Shown: positions 26,298-33,663 of the stretch, one piece after another
Numbering within the stretch: position 1 is the first letter of the stretch
Layout of the letters: every line of letters begins with the position of its first letter
NCBI GenBank assembly: GCA_023475235.1
Contig: JAMCWG010000122.1
Span: 1 to 47,326, forward strand
Source of the DNA: Chloroflexota bacterium
Lineage (GTDB): Bacteria > Chloroflexota > UBA6077 > FW602-bin22 > JAMCWG01
Length of the DNA stretch: 47,326 nucleotides
Reading direction: 5' to 3'
Program-made: the position numbers and the translations under genes
Notes under the pieces: model-generated
Database searches by the model: none
What the model was told of the DNA's origin: nothing
The model's input: only the letters and a program-made list of their open reading frames with translations

Positions 26298-27521
26298 GTG
26301 CACCCGAAGCTGCTCCCCTTAGAGGTTCAAGTTGTACAGCATAATGGCCAGGCTGCCCTATTGCTGAAAGAGAAGATGGGGCTGTCGGACCACGGCGTGA
26401 TCGTCCCTCAGGTGCTGGCACCGCTGCTCTCCCTTTTCGACGGCAACCGCGACCCGGACGGCCTGCGCTCCGCTTTTATGCTGCGCACGGGCATCGCCCT
26501 GCCTCCCTCGATCGTAGAGAGCCTGCTGAACGAGATGGACGCCGCGTATCTCCTGGAAAGCCCGCGTTCTCAGGCAGCCCTGGCCCACGCAGTGCAGGAG
26601 TATCGCGCCGCGCCGTGCCGGCCCACGGCCCTGGCCGGGGGGTGCTACCCGAAGGACCCGGACGAGCTGCGTCAGACGCTGGACGGCTACTGCCACCCCT
26701 ATCGTGACGCCGTTATCGCGCCCGATCCGGCACAGGCAAGCCGCATACGCGGCGTCCTCAGCCCCCACATCGACTACGCGCGCGGCCACGCGACGTATGC
26801 CCAGACATGGCTGAGCGCGGCACCGGCGGCGCGCTCGGCCGAGCTGGCCATCATCTTCGGCACCGATCACCTCGGGAGCGAGCCGACGCTCACTCCCACC
26901 CTTCAGAGCTACGCTACCCCCTGGGGCACGCTTCCCACCGACCAGGAAATAGTGAAGGCCGTGGCGACGGCGCTGGGTGAGGACGCCGCCCTCGCCGACG
27001 AGCTGCACCACCTGCGAGAGCATTCTATCGAGCTGGCTGCCGTGTGGCTGCATTACCTGAGGGAAGGCCGTCCCTTAACGCTGCTCCCTATGCTCTGCGG
27101 CTCATTCGGGCCCCTGCTGGCCAGCGGGCGGGCGCCCCTCGAAGACGAGCGTCTGGCGGCTGGAATTGAGGTCCTGCGGCAGGCGACGGCGGGATGGCGG
27201 ACCCTGGTCGTGGCCGCAGGCGACCTGTCCCACGTCGGCCCGGCCTTCGGCGACTCCTACCCTTTCGGCCTGAGCGAGCGTGCCGGCCTCGCCGCCGAGG
27301 ATGCCCGGCTCCTGGAGCTCGTTGCCCGCGGGGACGCCCAGGGGTTGTTCGCGGCGACGGTATCCAGCGAAGACCGCCGGAGGGTGTGTGGCATACCGCC
27401 GATATTCTGGGCGCTACAGTTGCTTGGGGGCTGCCGGGGCGCTTCGCTCGGCTATGCGCAATGCCCGGCCGACGCCAATGGAGGCTCCATCGTGTCTATC
27501 GCCGGAGTACTGTGGGAATGA
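26298..27521 (+). CDS. Memo family protein (AmmeMemoRadiSam system protein B-like) with N-terminal extension
   Basis: 407 residues from GTG at 26298, chosen for GGAGG 8 bases upstream; an in-frame GTG at 26283 would add five residues. The C-terminal 270 or so residues are a Memo/LigB-like domain with putative metal or active-site residues in LSPHIDYARGHATYA, IIFGTDHLG and AAGDLSHVGPAFG, and a cysteine in VCGIPP. The first 125 or so residues are an extra domain (PQVLAPLLSLFDGNRDPDGL) not in the minimal family. AMMECR1 and radical-SAM partners of the usual trio are not adjacent. The biochemical role of bacterial Memo proteins is unsettled. Confidence 0.85.
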   Translation: MHPKLLPLEVQVVQHNGQAALLLKEKMGLSDHGVIVPQVLAPLLSLFDGNRDPDGLRSAFMLRTGIALPPSIVESLLNEMDAAYLLESPRSQAALAHAVQEYRAAPCRPTALAGGCYPKDPDELRQTLDGYCHPYRDAVIAPDPAQASRIRGVLSPHIDYARGHATYAQTWLSAAPAARSAELAIIFGTDHLGSEPTLTPTLQSYATPWGTLPTDQEIVKAVATALGEDAALADELHHLREHSIELAAVWLHYLREGRPLTLLPMLCGSFGPLLASGRAPLEDERLAAGIEVLRQATAGWRTLVVAAGDLSHVGPAFGDSYPFGLSERAGLAAEDARLLELVARGDAQGLFAATVSSEDRRRVCGIPPIFWALQLLGGCRGASLGYAQCPADANGGSIVSIAGVLWE

Positions 27522-27603
27522 TGGTGTGGACCATAGGCGAGGGGATCGACACACTGGGACGAGGATGGGGGCTGACGATGCCTCTAGGCCACGGCTTGGA
27601 TGC

Positions 27604-27969
27604 CTAGTATCGCACCGTGCGCCCGGATGGAGCGATCCCGCGCGCTTGGCTCGACTCAGAATGGCCGGAGGAGCGGGTCAGCCCGGACAGGAAGCTCAGC
27701 AACAGCACGGCGGGCAGCAGCAGCCAGGACTGAAGAGAGGGGGCAGGGCAAGGCTTTATGCCCAGCAGCCGCATCAACCGCCTGGCCTCGGCCTGGCAGC
27801 GCCGACTCTGGTCTTCCAGGGCAAGTAGCTGGATATCTTTGATATCCTGCCCGAATCCCAGGCGGCGGTAGAAACGGCTCTCCTCACGAATGCGCCTGAT
27901 CTCTTTTTCCACGGAGCGTTGCCGCCGGCGCGCATCCGCCAGAGCCAGCCGCAGTTCTTCTCTATCCAT
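27604..27969 (-). CDS. Small coiled-coil protein with one membrane segment, unknown function
   Basis: 121 residues from ATG at 27969. Nine further codons upstream to 27996 are open but less likely. Residues 1-65 are highly charged and helical (EELRLALADARRRQRSVEKE). One hydrophobic segment follows near residues 82-97 (WLLLPAVLLLSFLSG), with a basic, Ser-rich tail. I recognise no family. It is transcribed divergently from rnpB behind a well-formed promoter (28041-28069), and the short convergent gap to the Memo gene supports a real gene end. Confidence 0.6.
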   Translation of the reverse strand: MDREELRLALADARRRQRSVEKEIRRIREESRFYRRLGFGQDIKDIQLLALEDQSRRCQAEARRLMRLLGIKPCPAPSLQSWLLLPAVLLLSFLSGLTRSSGHSESSQARGIAPSGRTVRY

Positions 27970-28040
27970 CGTGCCGATCCACCCGACTTGATGCATTCAC
28001 TCGGCCCATCGGTCGCGGCGATACCACGGTCAGTGGTCAG

Positions 28041-28069
28041 ATTATACTACTCCGGCAGCGGGACAGCAA
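28041..28069 (-). promoter_or_regulatory. Sigma70-like promoter for the small coiled-coil gene
   Basis: Minus strand TTGCTG (28064-28069), 17-base spacer, perfect TATAAT (28041-28046). Predicted start near 28034, about 65 bases before the ATG. Confidence 0.6.
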
Positions 28070-28176
28070 TAAAGGCAACAAAATAATCTACACTCTCTCC
28101 ACGTATTCTTTGTATCACAAAGCGGCGGGAATAACAAATGATATGCTCACGTCCCCTGGCCGGGCCCCGTCAGGGC

Positions 28177-28205
28177 TTGACGTCCTTATCATCATATGTT
28201 ATGTT
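28177..28205 (+). promoter_or_regulatory. Promoter of RNase P RNA
   Basis: TTGACG (28177-28182), 17-base spacer, TATGTT (28200-28205). The predicted start at about 28212-28214 coincides with the first base of the P1 helix of the RNA, which strongly supports both calls. Confidence 0.75.
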
Positions 28206-28213
28206 AACATCGT

Positions 28214-28641
28214 TCGAGGGCATCGGGTGGTCGCCGCGGTCCGTAGTCCGCCTCGGCGGACCTGGACCGGGGAGGAAAGTCCGGGCTCCACAGGGCAGGG
28301 TGCTGGGTAACCCCCAGGAGGGGCGACCCTACGGAAAGTGCCACAGAGACATACTGCCCCATCGATCGCTCCCGGAGGAAGCATTCGCTTCCCCCACAGG
28401 AGCATTCGACGGAGCGAGGGTGAAAAGGCGGTGTAAGAGACCACCAGCAGGGCGGGTGACCGTCCTGGCTAGGCAAACCCCACCTGGAGCAAGGCCGAGC
28501 AGAGGGCGATGAGGTGGCCCGCCTCGTCCTCGGGTTGGCCGCACGACCCGGCCGGCAACGGCCGGGCTAGATGGATGACCGCCGCGTCGCCGCGCTCCGG
28601 TGCTGGCGACGGCACAGAACCCGGCTTATAGATGCCCTCGG
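28214..28641 (+). ncRNA. rnpB: RNase P RNA, bacterial type A
   Basis: The catalytic RNA that trims 5' leaders from tRNA precursors. Helix P1 forms between CGAGGGCATC (28215-28224) and GATGCCCTCG (28631-28640), a perfect 10-base pair. The universally conserved core segments are present in order: GAGGAAAGTCCGGGCTCC (about 28272-28289), the GGTGAAAAGGCGGTGTAAGA stretch (about 28419-28440) followed by GACCACCAGC, and the 3' ACAGAACCCGGCTTATAG (about 28613-28631). Length of about 427 bases is in the usual range for type A. It is preceded by its own promoter and followed by a hairpin at 28677. Confidence 0.95.
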
Positions 28642-28676
28642 ATACCTGCTTCTCATTTACTACTACGTGGACGCAC

Positions 28677-28705
28677 CAGAGGCACGGCGAGATGCCGTGC
28701 CTCTG
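28677..28705. terminator. Terminator hairpin between rnpB and the oxidoreductase operon
   Basis: Perfect 12-base stem (28677-28688 with 28694-28705) and a 5-base loop, 36 bases after rnpB. It is also 28 bases beyond the stop of the convergent gamma-subunit gene, so it may serve both directions. Confidence 0.65.
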
Positions 28706-28733
28706 CGTTATTGCCTTGCGCCAAAGGAGCGCG

Positions 28734-29231
28734 CTACGTGGCCGCGGCGTACCCCCTGGCTAATGCCCCATCGAAATCGCCCAGGCCGGCCCCGCGGACG
28801 GCAGACTGAAGGGCGCCCAGGCCCGCCGCGCCGCTGAGGGCCGCGACGGCCCCCAGCAGCACATCCCGCGCCTCGTCGGCGCTCAGTCCGCTCGTGGCCA
28901 CCTCCACCACCCGCCATTTGTCGCCGCCGACAGCGGCCTTGCCGCTGGGGACTACGGCAACGCCACCCGCCTTAAGGCCGGCGGTGATGGTGCCGGGGAG
29001 GCTGGCGTCGAGGAGCACGGCGAAGTCGGGCGTGGTGGATGCGGCGGCCCGCTCTCGAATGAACCGGTCGCTCACCCGGGTGATGGCCGTGTTGGGCACG
29101 CCGACCTGGTCCAGTCCGAAGGAGACGTAGGTCTGGCCGTACCTGCCCTCGCTCAGGGCTGCCCGGGCCAGCGCCTCCGCCCACAGGTTCATCCGCTGGC
29201 CGCCTCGACCGTGAAAACGTATCTCGATCAT
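28734..29231 (-). CDS. 2-oxoacid:ferredoxin oxidoreductase-like gamma subunit (divergent)
   Basis: 165 residues, similar in length to stand-alone gamma subunits (about 180). N-terminus MIEIRFHGRGGQ is the family signature, but the next residues are RMN where GVV is usual, so the GGQG turn is broken. The usual FGPERRGAP-type motif reads FGLDQVGVP. TRVSD and PDFAVLLD match the family. Start ATG at 29231 with GGAGG 6 bases upstream, overlapping the beta-subunit stop by 4 bases. A longer open frame through this gene toward 29876 is antisense-free noise in the beta gene and is not used. Function within an atypical OFOR-like complex is inferred from operon context. Confidence 0.85.
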   Translation of the reverse strand: MIEIRFHGRGGQRMNLWAEALARAALSEGRYGQTYVSFGLDQVGVPNTAITRVSDRFIRERAAASTTPDFAVLLDASLPGTITAGLKAGGVAVVPSGKAAVGGDKWRVVEVATSGLSADEARDVLLGAVAALSGAAGLGALQSAVRGAGLGDFDGALARGYAAAT

Positions 29232-30100
29232 CGCCCACCTCCGGCGCTCGCATCGACCTGCGCCTGCATCGCCGCAATCTGGTCGCCGGTCAGATGGCGG
29301 AAGCGGCCCTGCGCCCGTATGTAGTCGGCCACGGGCACCCGCCGGACGGGCGCATAGGTGACGCGCCGACCCCCATCCTCCACCTCGAAGAGGGGCCACA
29401 GCCCGCAGTCCACCGCCAGGCGGGCAATATGGATGGTCTGATCGGCCGCGAAGCCCCAGGTGGCGGGATTGGGGGTGAGTATATGCAGGTAGCGGAAGCC
29501 CTTCCGTTCCTTCGCTTTGCGCAGCTTGGCGATGAAGTCCAGCGGAAAGGCGATGCTGGCGCTGGCCACATAGCCGGCGCCGTGTGCTTCTATGATGGAC
29601 AGCAGGTCCTTCTTGCCGGTGGGCTTGCCCTGCGGCGTGTTCACGGTCTGGGCGCCGGCCGGGGTGGTCCCACCCGCCTGCCCGCCGGTGTTCAGATACG
29701 CCTCGTCGTCGTAGCAGACGTGGATGATATCCTCGTCGCGCTCCGCCGCGCCGGACAGCGACTGAAAGCCGATGTCCGCGCTGCCGGCGTCGCCGGCGAA
29801 GGAGACCAGGGTGACGCCCGTCTTGCCCTTGATCTCCAGGGCAGCCCGGATGCCGGTGGCCATAGCCGGCGCACATTCGAAGAGCGAGTGCACGAAGGGG
29901 ATACGCCAGGCAGTGCTGGTGTTCAGCCCGCCCACGGTGGCTACGGCCGAGGCCGGTACCACGATGACCGTGTTCGGCCCCAGCGCCTTGAGGGCCTGCC
30001 GCACGGCGATGGTCCCGCCATATCCGGATATGCCCTGATGGCCGCCGCTCAGCAGCTCCTCGCGGGGGAGCCGGTACAATTCCTCTCGCTCGCCCATCAC
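29228..30100 (-). CDS. 2-oxoacid:ferredoxin oxidoreductase-like beta subunit lacking its cluster cysteines
   Basis: 290 residues, full length for a TPP-binding beta subunit. The framework is clear: GHQGISGYG (20-28), TAWRIPFVHSLFE (63-75), SFAGDAGSADIGFQSLSG (100-117), DDEAYLNTGGQ (131-141) and TPNPATWGF (209-217). The four cysteines that hold the proximal [4Fe-4S] cluster in PFOR/VOR/KGOR are replaced: Ile24 and Tyr27 (usual CxxC), Ala52 (usual TGC) and Asn211 (usual PCP or SPC). The TPP motif GDG is GDA (103-105). Start GTG at 30100 overlaps the alpha stop as GTGA. The protein is intact, so this is an evolved change and not decay. Confidence 0.88.
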   Translation of the reverse strand: MMGEREELYRLPREELLSGGHQGISGYGGTIAVRQALKALGPNTVIVVPASAVATVGGLNTSTAWRIPFVHSLFECAPAMATGIRAALEIKGKTGVTLVSFAGDAGSADIGFQSLSGAAERDEDIIHVCYDDEAYLNTGGQAGGTTPAGAQTVNTPQGKPTGKKDLLSIIEAHGAGYVASASIAFPLDFIAKLRKAKERKGFRYLHILTPNPATWGFAADQTIHIARLAVDCGLWPLFEVEDGGRRVTYAPVRRVPVADYIRAQGRFRHLTGDQIAAMQAQVDASAGGGR

Positions 30101-31287
30101 TTCGCCTCCCCGACCAGGTCCGCCTTCAGGCCCACCCAGTGGGCCCCCATCGGGACGCTACCCTTCTCCGTAGCCGCCAGCACGTCCTGGCCTATCGCCT
30201 TCACATCAGCCACCGATATATCCCGGCCTCCCATTCCGGCGATGTAGCTGAGGACGGGCTTGTGCACGGCGTCACCGGCCAGCGCCCACTGCACCTCGCG
30301 ATGCAGCGCGCCGCCGACGCCGTAGATGATATCGCGGTCGATAACCGCCAGCGCGCGGACCCCGGCGGCAACGCTCCGGATCTCGTCGGCCGGGAACGGG
30401 CGGAAGGAACGGACCTTCAGCAGGCCTACGGGCTGGCCGGCTGCCCGCATCTCGTCGACGGCGATACGGGCCGTGCTGACCGCCGAGCCCATCGCTACCA
30501 GCAGCGCCCGCGCATCCTCTCCGCGATATAGCTCGACGGCGCCTCCCCAGTCTCTTCCGAAACGCTCGGCGAACTCGGCGTTGACCTCCTTGACCACTGT
30601 CAGCGAGCCCTGCATCGCCCGGTGCTGGAGGTACTTGTATTCCATGTATATCTCTCCGTTCGTGGCCGTGTTGATGGCCGCCGGATGCTCTACATCCACG
30701 ACCGCCCGGCTGTACGCGGGGAGGAACGCATCCACTGCCTCCTGCTCCGGCACCTCTACCACTTCCTTAGTGTGCCCCAGAATATAGCCTTCAAAATTGA
30801 CCATTACGGGCAGCAGCACCCGCTCGTCCTCGGCGATGCGAAAAGCCTGAAGGACAGTGTCCAGCACTTCCTGGTTGTTCTCGCAGTACAGTTGGAGCCA
30901 GCCGGTCGCCTCCTGGGCGATGGCATCGGAGTGGTCGGGAAAGCGGCAGTGCGGCGCCGACAGCGCCCGGTTTATGATGGCCATGACCACCGGCAGGCGC
31001 AGGCCGGCCGTGTAGAACAGCAGCTCGTGCATCAGCGCCAGGCCCTGGGAGTTGCTGGCCGTGAAGGCCCGTGCCCCGACCAGGGACGCGCCGGCCGCGC
31101 CGGCCAGGGCGCTGTGGTCCGATTCCATCCGCTTGTGTGCACACTTCAGCTCGCCGCGGTCGATGAAACCGACAATGCTGTTGATCATCGGCGCCTGGGG
31201 GGTGATTGGGTACACCGGAAAGACCTCGATGCGGGCCAAGCGCGCCGCGTGGGCCGTGGCCTCGTTTCCGCTCAAGAGCATTCGCAT
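30097..31287 (-). CDS. 2-oxoacid:ferredoxin oxidoreductase-like alpha subunit
   Basis: 396 residues, normal for a PorA/VorA-type subunit. It has the family motifs VYPITPQAPM (25-34), ESDHSALAGAAGASLVGAR (55-73), SNSQGLALMHELL (78-90) and ENNQEVLD (136-143). In the usual RDTGW segment the Arg, which contacts the substrate carboxylate in characterised PFORs, is Glu126 (QEATGW, 125-130). This argues for a substrate other than pyruvate or ordinary branched 2-oxoacids, or for altered chemistry. Start ATG at 31287, one base after the delta stop. It overlaps beta by 4 bases. Confidence 0.9.
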   Translation of the reverse strand: MRMLLSGNEATAHAARLARIEVFPVYPITPQAPMINSIVGFIDRGELKCAHKRMESDHSALAGAAGASLVGARAFTASNSQGLALMHELLFYTAGLRLPVVMAIINRALSAPHCRFPDHSDAIAQEATGWLQLYCENNQEVLDTVLQAFRIAEDERVLLPVMVNFEGYILGHTKEVVEVPEQEAVDAFLPAYSRAVVDVEHPAAINTATNGEIYMEYKYLQHRAMQGSLTVVKEVNAEFAERFGRDWGGAVELYRGEDARALLVAMGSAVSTARIAVDEMRAAGQPVGLLKVRSFRPFPADEIRSVAAGVRALAVIDRDIIYGVGGALHREVQWALAGDAVHKPVLSYIAGMGGRDISVADVKAIGQDVLAATEKGSVPMGAHWVGLKADLVGEAK

Positions 31288-31288
31288 A

Positions 31289-31552
31289 TCACACCCCAGC
31301 CATCGAGATCGCAGCCGTGGGGCATTCGACCGCGCAGATGCCGCAGCCCTTACAGTAGTCGAGGATGAACCGCACTTTGTCTGCGGTCACCTCGACGGCC
31401 GCGTCGGGACAATAGATCCAGCACTTCAGGCACTGGTCGCATTTGCCCGCATCGAGCACCGGCGCCTTCGATTTCCACCCGGCGGTGCGGGGATTGACCC
31501 CCATATTGCCCGGCTGATATGCGCCGGGAGTGGTTGGTAGCTTCACATTCAC
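31289..31552 (-). CDS. 2-oxoacid:ferredoxin oxidoreductase delta subunit, 2x[4Fe-4S] ferredoxin-like
   Basis: About 87 residues. Two complete CxxCxxCxxxC motifs: CDQCLKCWIYCP and CKGCGICAVECP, so both clusters should be intact, unlike the beta subunit. I place the start at GTG 31552 (AGGAG 4 bases upstream) or GTG 31546 (10 bases upstream). A TTG at 31576 directly after the preceding stop has no ribosome site, though the frame reaches it. The N-terminal extension with Pro, Gly and Asn residues is common in PorD. It would relay electrons between the TPP-carrying subunits and an external ferredoxin. Confidence 0.9.
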   Translation of the reverse strand: MNVKLPTTPGAYQPGNMGVNPRTAGWKSKAPVLDAGKCDQCLKCWIYCPDAAVEVTADKVRFILDYCKGCGICAVECPTAAISMAGV

Positions 31553-31576
31553 ACTTCTCCTAGCATTCACAGTCAA

Positions 31577-31894
31577 TCAGTGCGTCTTGAGGACCACCGG
31601 CAGGCCGACCTGCTCCTGGAGGGTGGAGGCGAACATGCCCTTCCACGGGCAAGCGTTCACCAGGCAGTTGCCCAGGTGGATTATCTGAGCACCTTTCTCC
31701 TTCAGCTTAGTCGCCCGGGCCACGATCTTGTCGGCCTTGTTACGGCCACAGCCGCCGCACGTATCGAAGCCCACCAACTCGATGTCGTCATACTGCGTCA
31801 TCTGGCCGGTCTTGTTGCGGATAGCCGGAAAGCAATTGAACCCGGCGCAACTGCTACTATGCTCATCACAGCGAATGATTCCAATCTTGGCCAT
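31577..31894 (-). CDS. CGGC domain-containing protein
   Basis: 105 residues, single CGGC domain (PF08821-like), a predicted metal-binding module. Visible cysteines: Cys9, Cys16 and Cys21 in the N-terminal part (IIRCDEHSSSCAGFNC), the name-giving CGGCGRNK near residues 46-53 and the C-terminal GNCLVNACPWKG. No signal peptide or membrane segment. The first gene of the operon, its stop is directly adjacent to the delta subunit gene. Its role is unknown; the tight linkage suggests cluster or metal supply, redox partnering or regulation for the oxidoreductase (inference). Confidence 0.88.
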   Translation of the reverse strand: MAKIGIIRCDEHSSSCAGFNCFPAIRNKTGQMTQYDDIELVGFDTCGGCGRNKADKIVARATKLKEKGAQIIHLGNCLVNACPWKGMFASTLQEQVGLPVVLKTH

Positions 31895-31998
31895 TTACTA
31901 CTACTACCTACCCCTTTCTCCTGTTTCTTATTTACTCACCACAGGTTTGCCATAGCCTGGTGGCCACCACCCCAGATCAAGGATATAGCACACCGGGC

Positions 31999-32035
31999 GA
32001 AACCTTGCGCAGGTTCGGAACCTGCGCAAGGTTTC
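31999..32035. repeat. 37-base perfect palindrome
   Basis: Arms of 18 bases (31999-32016 with 32018-32035) flank a single central base. With essentially no loop it would extrude as a cruciform more readily than act as an ordinary terminator. It sits about 105 bases upstream of the CGGC gene. Confidence 0.6.
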
Positions 32036-32259
32036 CTCAGGCCTCATCGATCCCCTCTTTCATACTGGCGGAATGATGCTGAGTGCCACCACGCTCAGAT
32101 GCCGCCAAGTCGAGGGGGCCAGGTAGACGAGCTTCCGCGACTCTCATCGAATCCCACTACTCCTCTCCTCGCCTAATTCGCCGAGCGCTTACCCAAACAG
32201 GCTAACGCCGCCCCCGCTATCGGGCCGGCGCAATGGCACCACTCCATTTGCACGGGCAC

Positions 32260-32288
32260 GTGGGCGCACCTTTCGAAGGTGCGCCCAC
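32260..32288 (-). terminator. Terminator hairpin after larA
   Basis: Perfect 13-base stem (32260-32272 with 32276-32288) with a 3-base loop, 44 bases after the larA stop. Confidence 0.65.
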
Positions 32289-32332
32289 ATTATGTATTCG
32301 CGTTATCGCAGACCTAAGCGATGGGAATCTGC

Positions 32333-33631
32333 CTAGCGAGAGGCACCGGCCCCTGCCGCGGCCGGCTCTTTGGCCTCGGCGGCCCCCTTCTTCGCCGGGA
32401 GCTGGGCGCTGGCGCACGGGAACACAGCGACCCGGGCGTGCGCGCCGTGGCTCATCACCAGGTCCATGATAACTTCGCTCCAGCGCCGGCACGCCACCAC
32501 CTGTTCCTGGGCGCCCAGCATCTCCATCTGGATGCGGGACGGGAACTCGGTGAAGTAGTAGATGCGGCGGGCCGTCGGCAAGCGGCGGGCGCGATCGGGG
32601 CTGTACAGGCCTCCGCCGTAATCGGTGCCGAACCGCTGCGATTGGTAGTGCAGCGACTCGCCTTGCACGCTGTTGCAGAGGACCACGGCGCTGCCGCCGT
32701 CTTTCATACACTCCACCGCCGGCCAGATGCCCTTATGCACCTGGAGGTCGATGGGATAGCTGTTGGCCACGACGACGTCGTACTCTTTCTCGCACGGGGT
32801 GCCGTAGGTCTTCCAGGCCAGGTCGACGCCGACCCGGTGCTCGGCCACCACGTCGCCGCAGAAGACGCCCACCGGCTCTCGCTTCCCATTGATAACGATG
32901 TCAATCTTCCAGTCGAGGCCAGACATACGGGCCACCTCTTCCATATCGAGGCGCACCTCGTTGCCGTCCACCTTGCCCTGGCCGACCGTCGGGTTACGCT
33001 TTCCGCCCCGGTTGCCGATGCCGATATGGTTCTCGAGCACCGTCTGGTAGGAGACGACGCCCGGCACGATGATCTTCGCACCGCCGCCGAACCCGGCGCT
33101 GGGGTGCGGGATTATCCCGCCGATGGCAATCTTCAGGTCGCAAGACATGAACTCCCTGTTGATCAGGACGTGGGTCCCGCGACTGGTCTTGCCCAAGTCC
33201 ACGAAGTGCTCGTAAGGGTTATGGTTATAGATGCGGAATCGGCCCGGGATGTCCTCGCCCAACTTCTTGGCATAGTCGTCCCGGTGCATGGGCAGGTGAT
33301 TGGCCACGCCGGCGATGAACCGGATCTGCTCGTCCTTGATCCCCGCCTCGGCCAGTATCTTCAGGATGAACGGCACCACCCGGTACGCAGGCGCCGGCCG
33401 GGCCAGATCATCGAAAACGATGACCACCCGTTGCTTCCCCCGGGCCAGGTCCTGCAGCTTGGGCGCGCCGATGGGACTGTTGATGGCCTCCCAGATCTGC
33501 TCGTCGGTCATACCGGGCGTGTCGTGTCCCGGCATCTTCTTGTAGACCACTTCCCAGGAATCGGGGAAGTCGATTGTCATTGGCTCGTCGCCGTACCACG
33601 CCTTTGTCAGCATCGTGATCGACTGAGACAC
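32333..33631 (-). CDS. larA: LarA-family nickel-dependent lactate racemase-like protein
   Basis: 432 residues. Key LarA features are all present: DDLARP (74-79, usual DxTRP), catalytic-type His112 (in VANHLP) and His176 (IIPHPSAG), the lysine that binds the nickel-pincer nucleotide, Lys186, in FGGGAKIIVPG, and the nickel-ligand-type His202 (LENHIG). The family racemises or epimerises 2-hydroxyacids; lactate is only one possible substrate. The C-terminal 20 residues are Ala/Lys-rich. LarB, LarC and LarE for cofactor synthesis are not in the window. Start GTG at 33631 with GGAGGT 5 bases upstream. It is controlled by a promoter with an overlapping palindrome, suggesting repression. Confidence 0.88.
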   Translation of the reverse strand: MSQSITMLTKAWYGDEPMTIDFPDSWEVVYKKMPGHDTPGMTDEQIWEAINSPIGAPKLQDLARGKQRVVIVFDDLARPAPAYRVVPFILKILAEAGIKDEQIRFIAGVANHLPMHRDDYAKKLGEDIPGRFRIYNHNPYEHFVDLGKTSRGTHVLINREFMSCDLKIAIGGIIPHPSAGFGGGAKIIVPGVVSYQTVLENHIGIGNRGGKRNPTVGQGKVDGNEVRLDMEEVARMSGLDWKIDIVINGKREPVGVFCGDVVAEHRVGVDLAWKTYGTPCEKEYDVVVANSYPIDLQVHKGIWPAVECMKDGGSAVVLCNSVQGESLHYQSQRFGTDYGGGLYSPDRARRLPTARRIYYFTEFPSRIQMEMLGAQEQVVACRRWSEVIMDLVMSHGAHARVAVFPCASAQLPAKKGAAEAKEPAAAGAGASR

Positions 33632-33648
33632 ACGCCACCTCCTTATTG

Positions 33649-33663
33649 ATGCATTACATGCAT
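33649..33663. promoter_or_regulatory. Operator-like palindrome at larA promoter
   Basis: ATGCAT-tac-ATGCAT, a perfect 15-base palindrome with a 3-base centre. It touches the last bases of the -10 and covers the predicted transcription start (about 33655), the classic place for a repressor site. Confidence 0.5.

Larger units (their letters stand above)
31895..32332. other. Intergenic region between larA and the oxidoreductase operon
   Basis: 438 bases with no credible gene. It holds a long near-perfect palindrome at 31999-32035 and the larA terminator hairpin at 32260-32288. The region 32036-32250 shows nothing I can assign. I found no convincing promoter for the minus-strand CGGC operon, only a TATATC hexamer near 31984. 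Confidence 0.5.

Noticed and set aside
29232-29876. Upstream extension of the gamma-subunit frame through the beta gene
   Set aside because: The true start is ATG 29231 with a GGAGG site. The extension is an out-of-frame reading of the beta coding region with Gly/Arg-rich composition.
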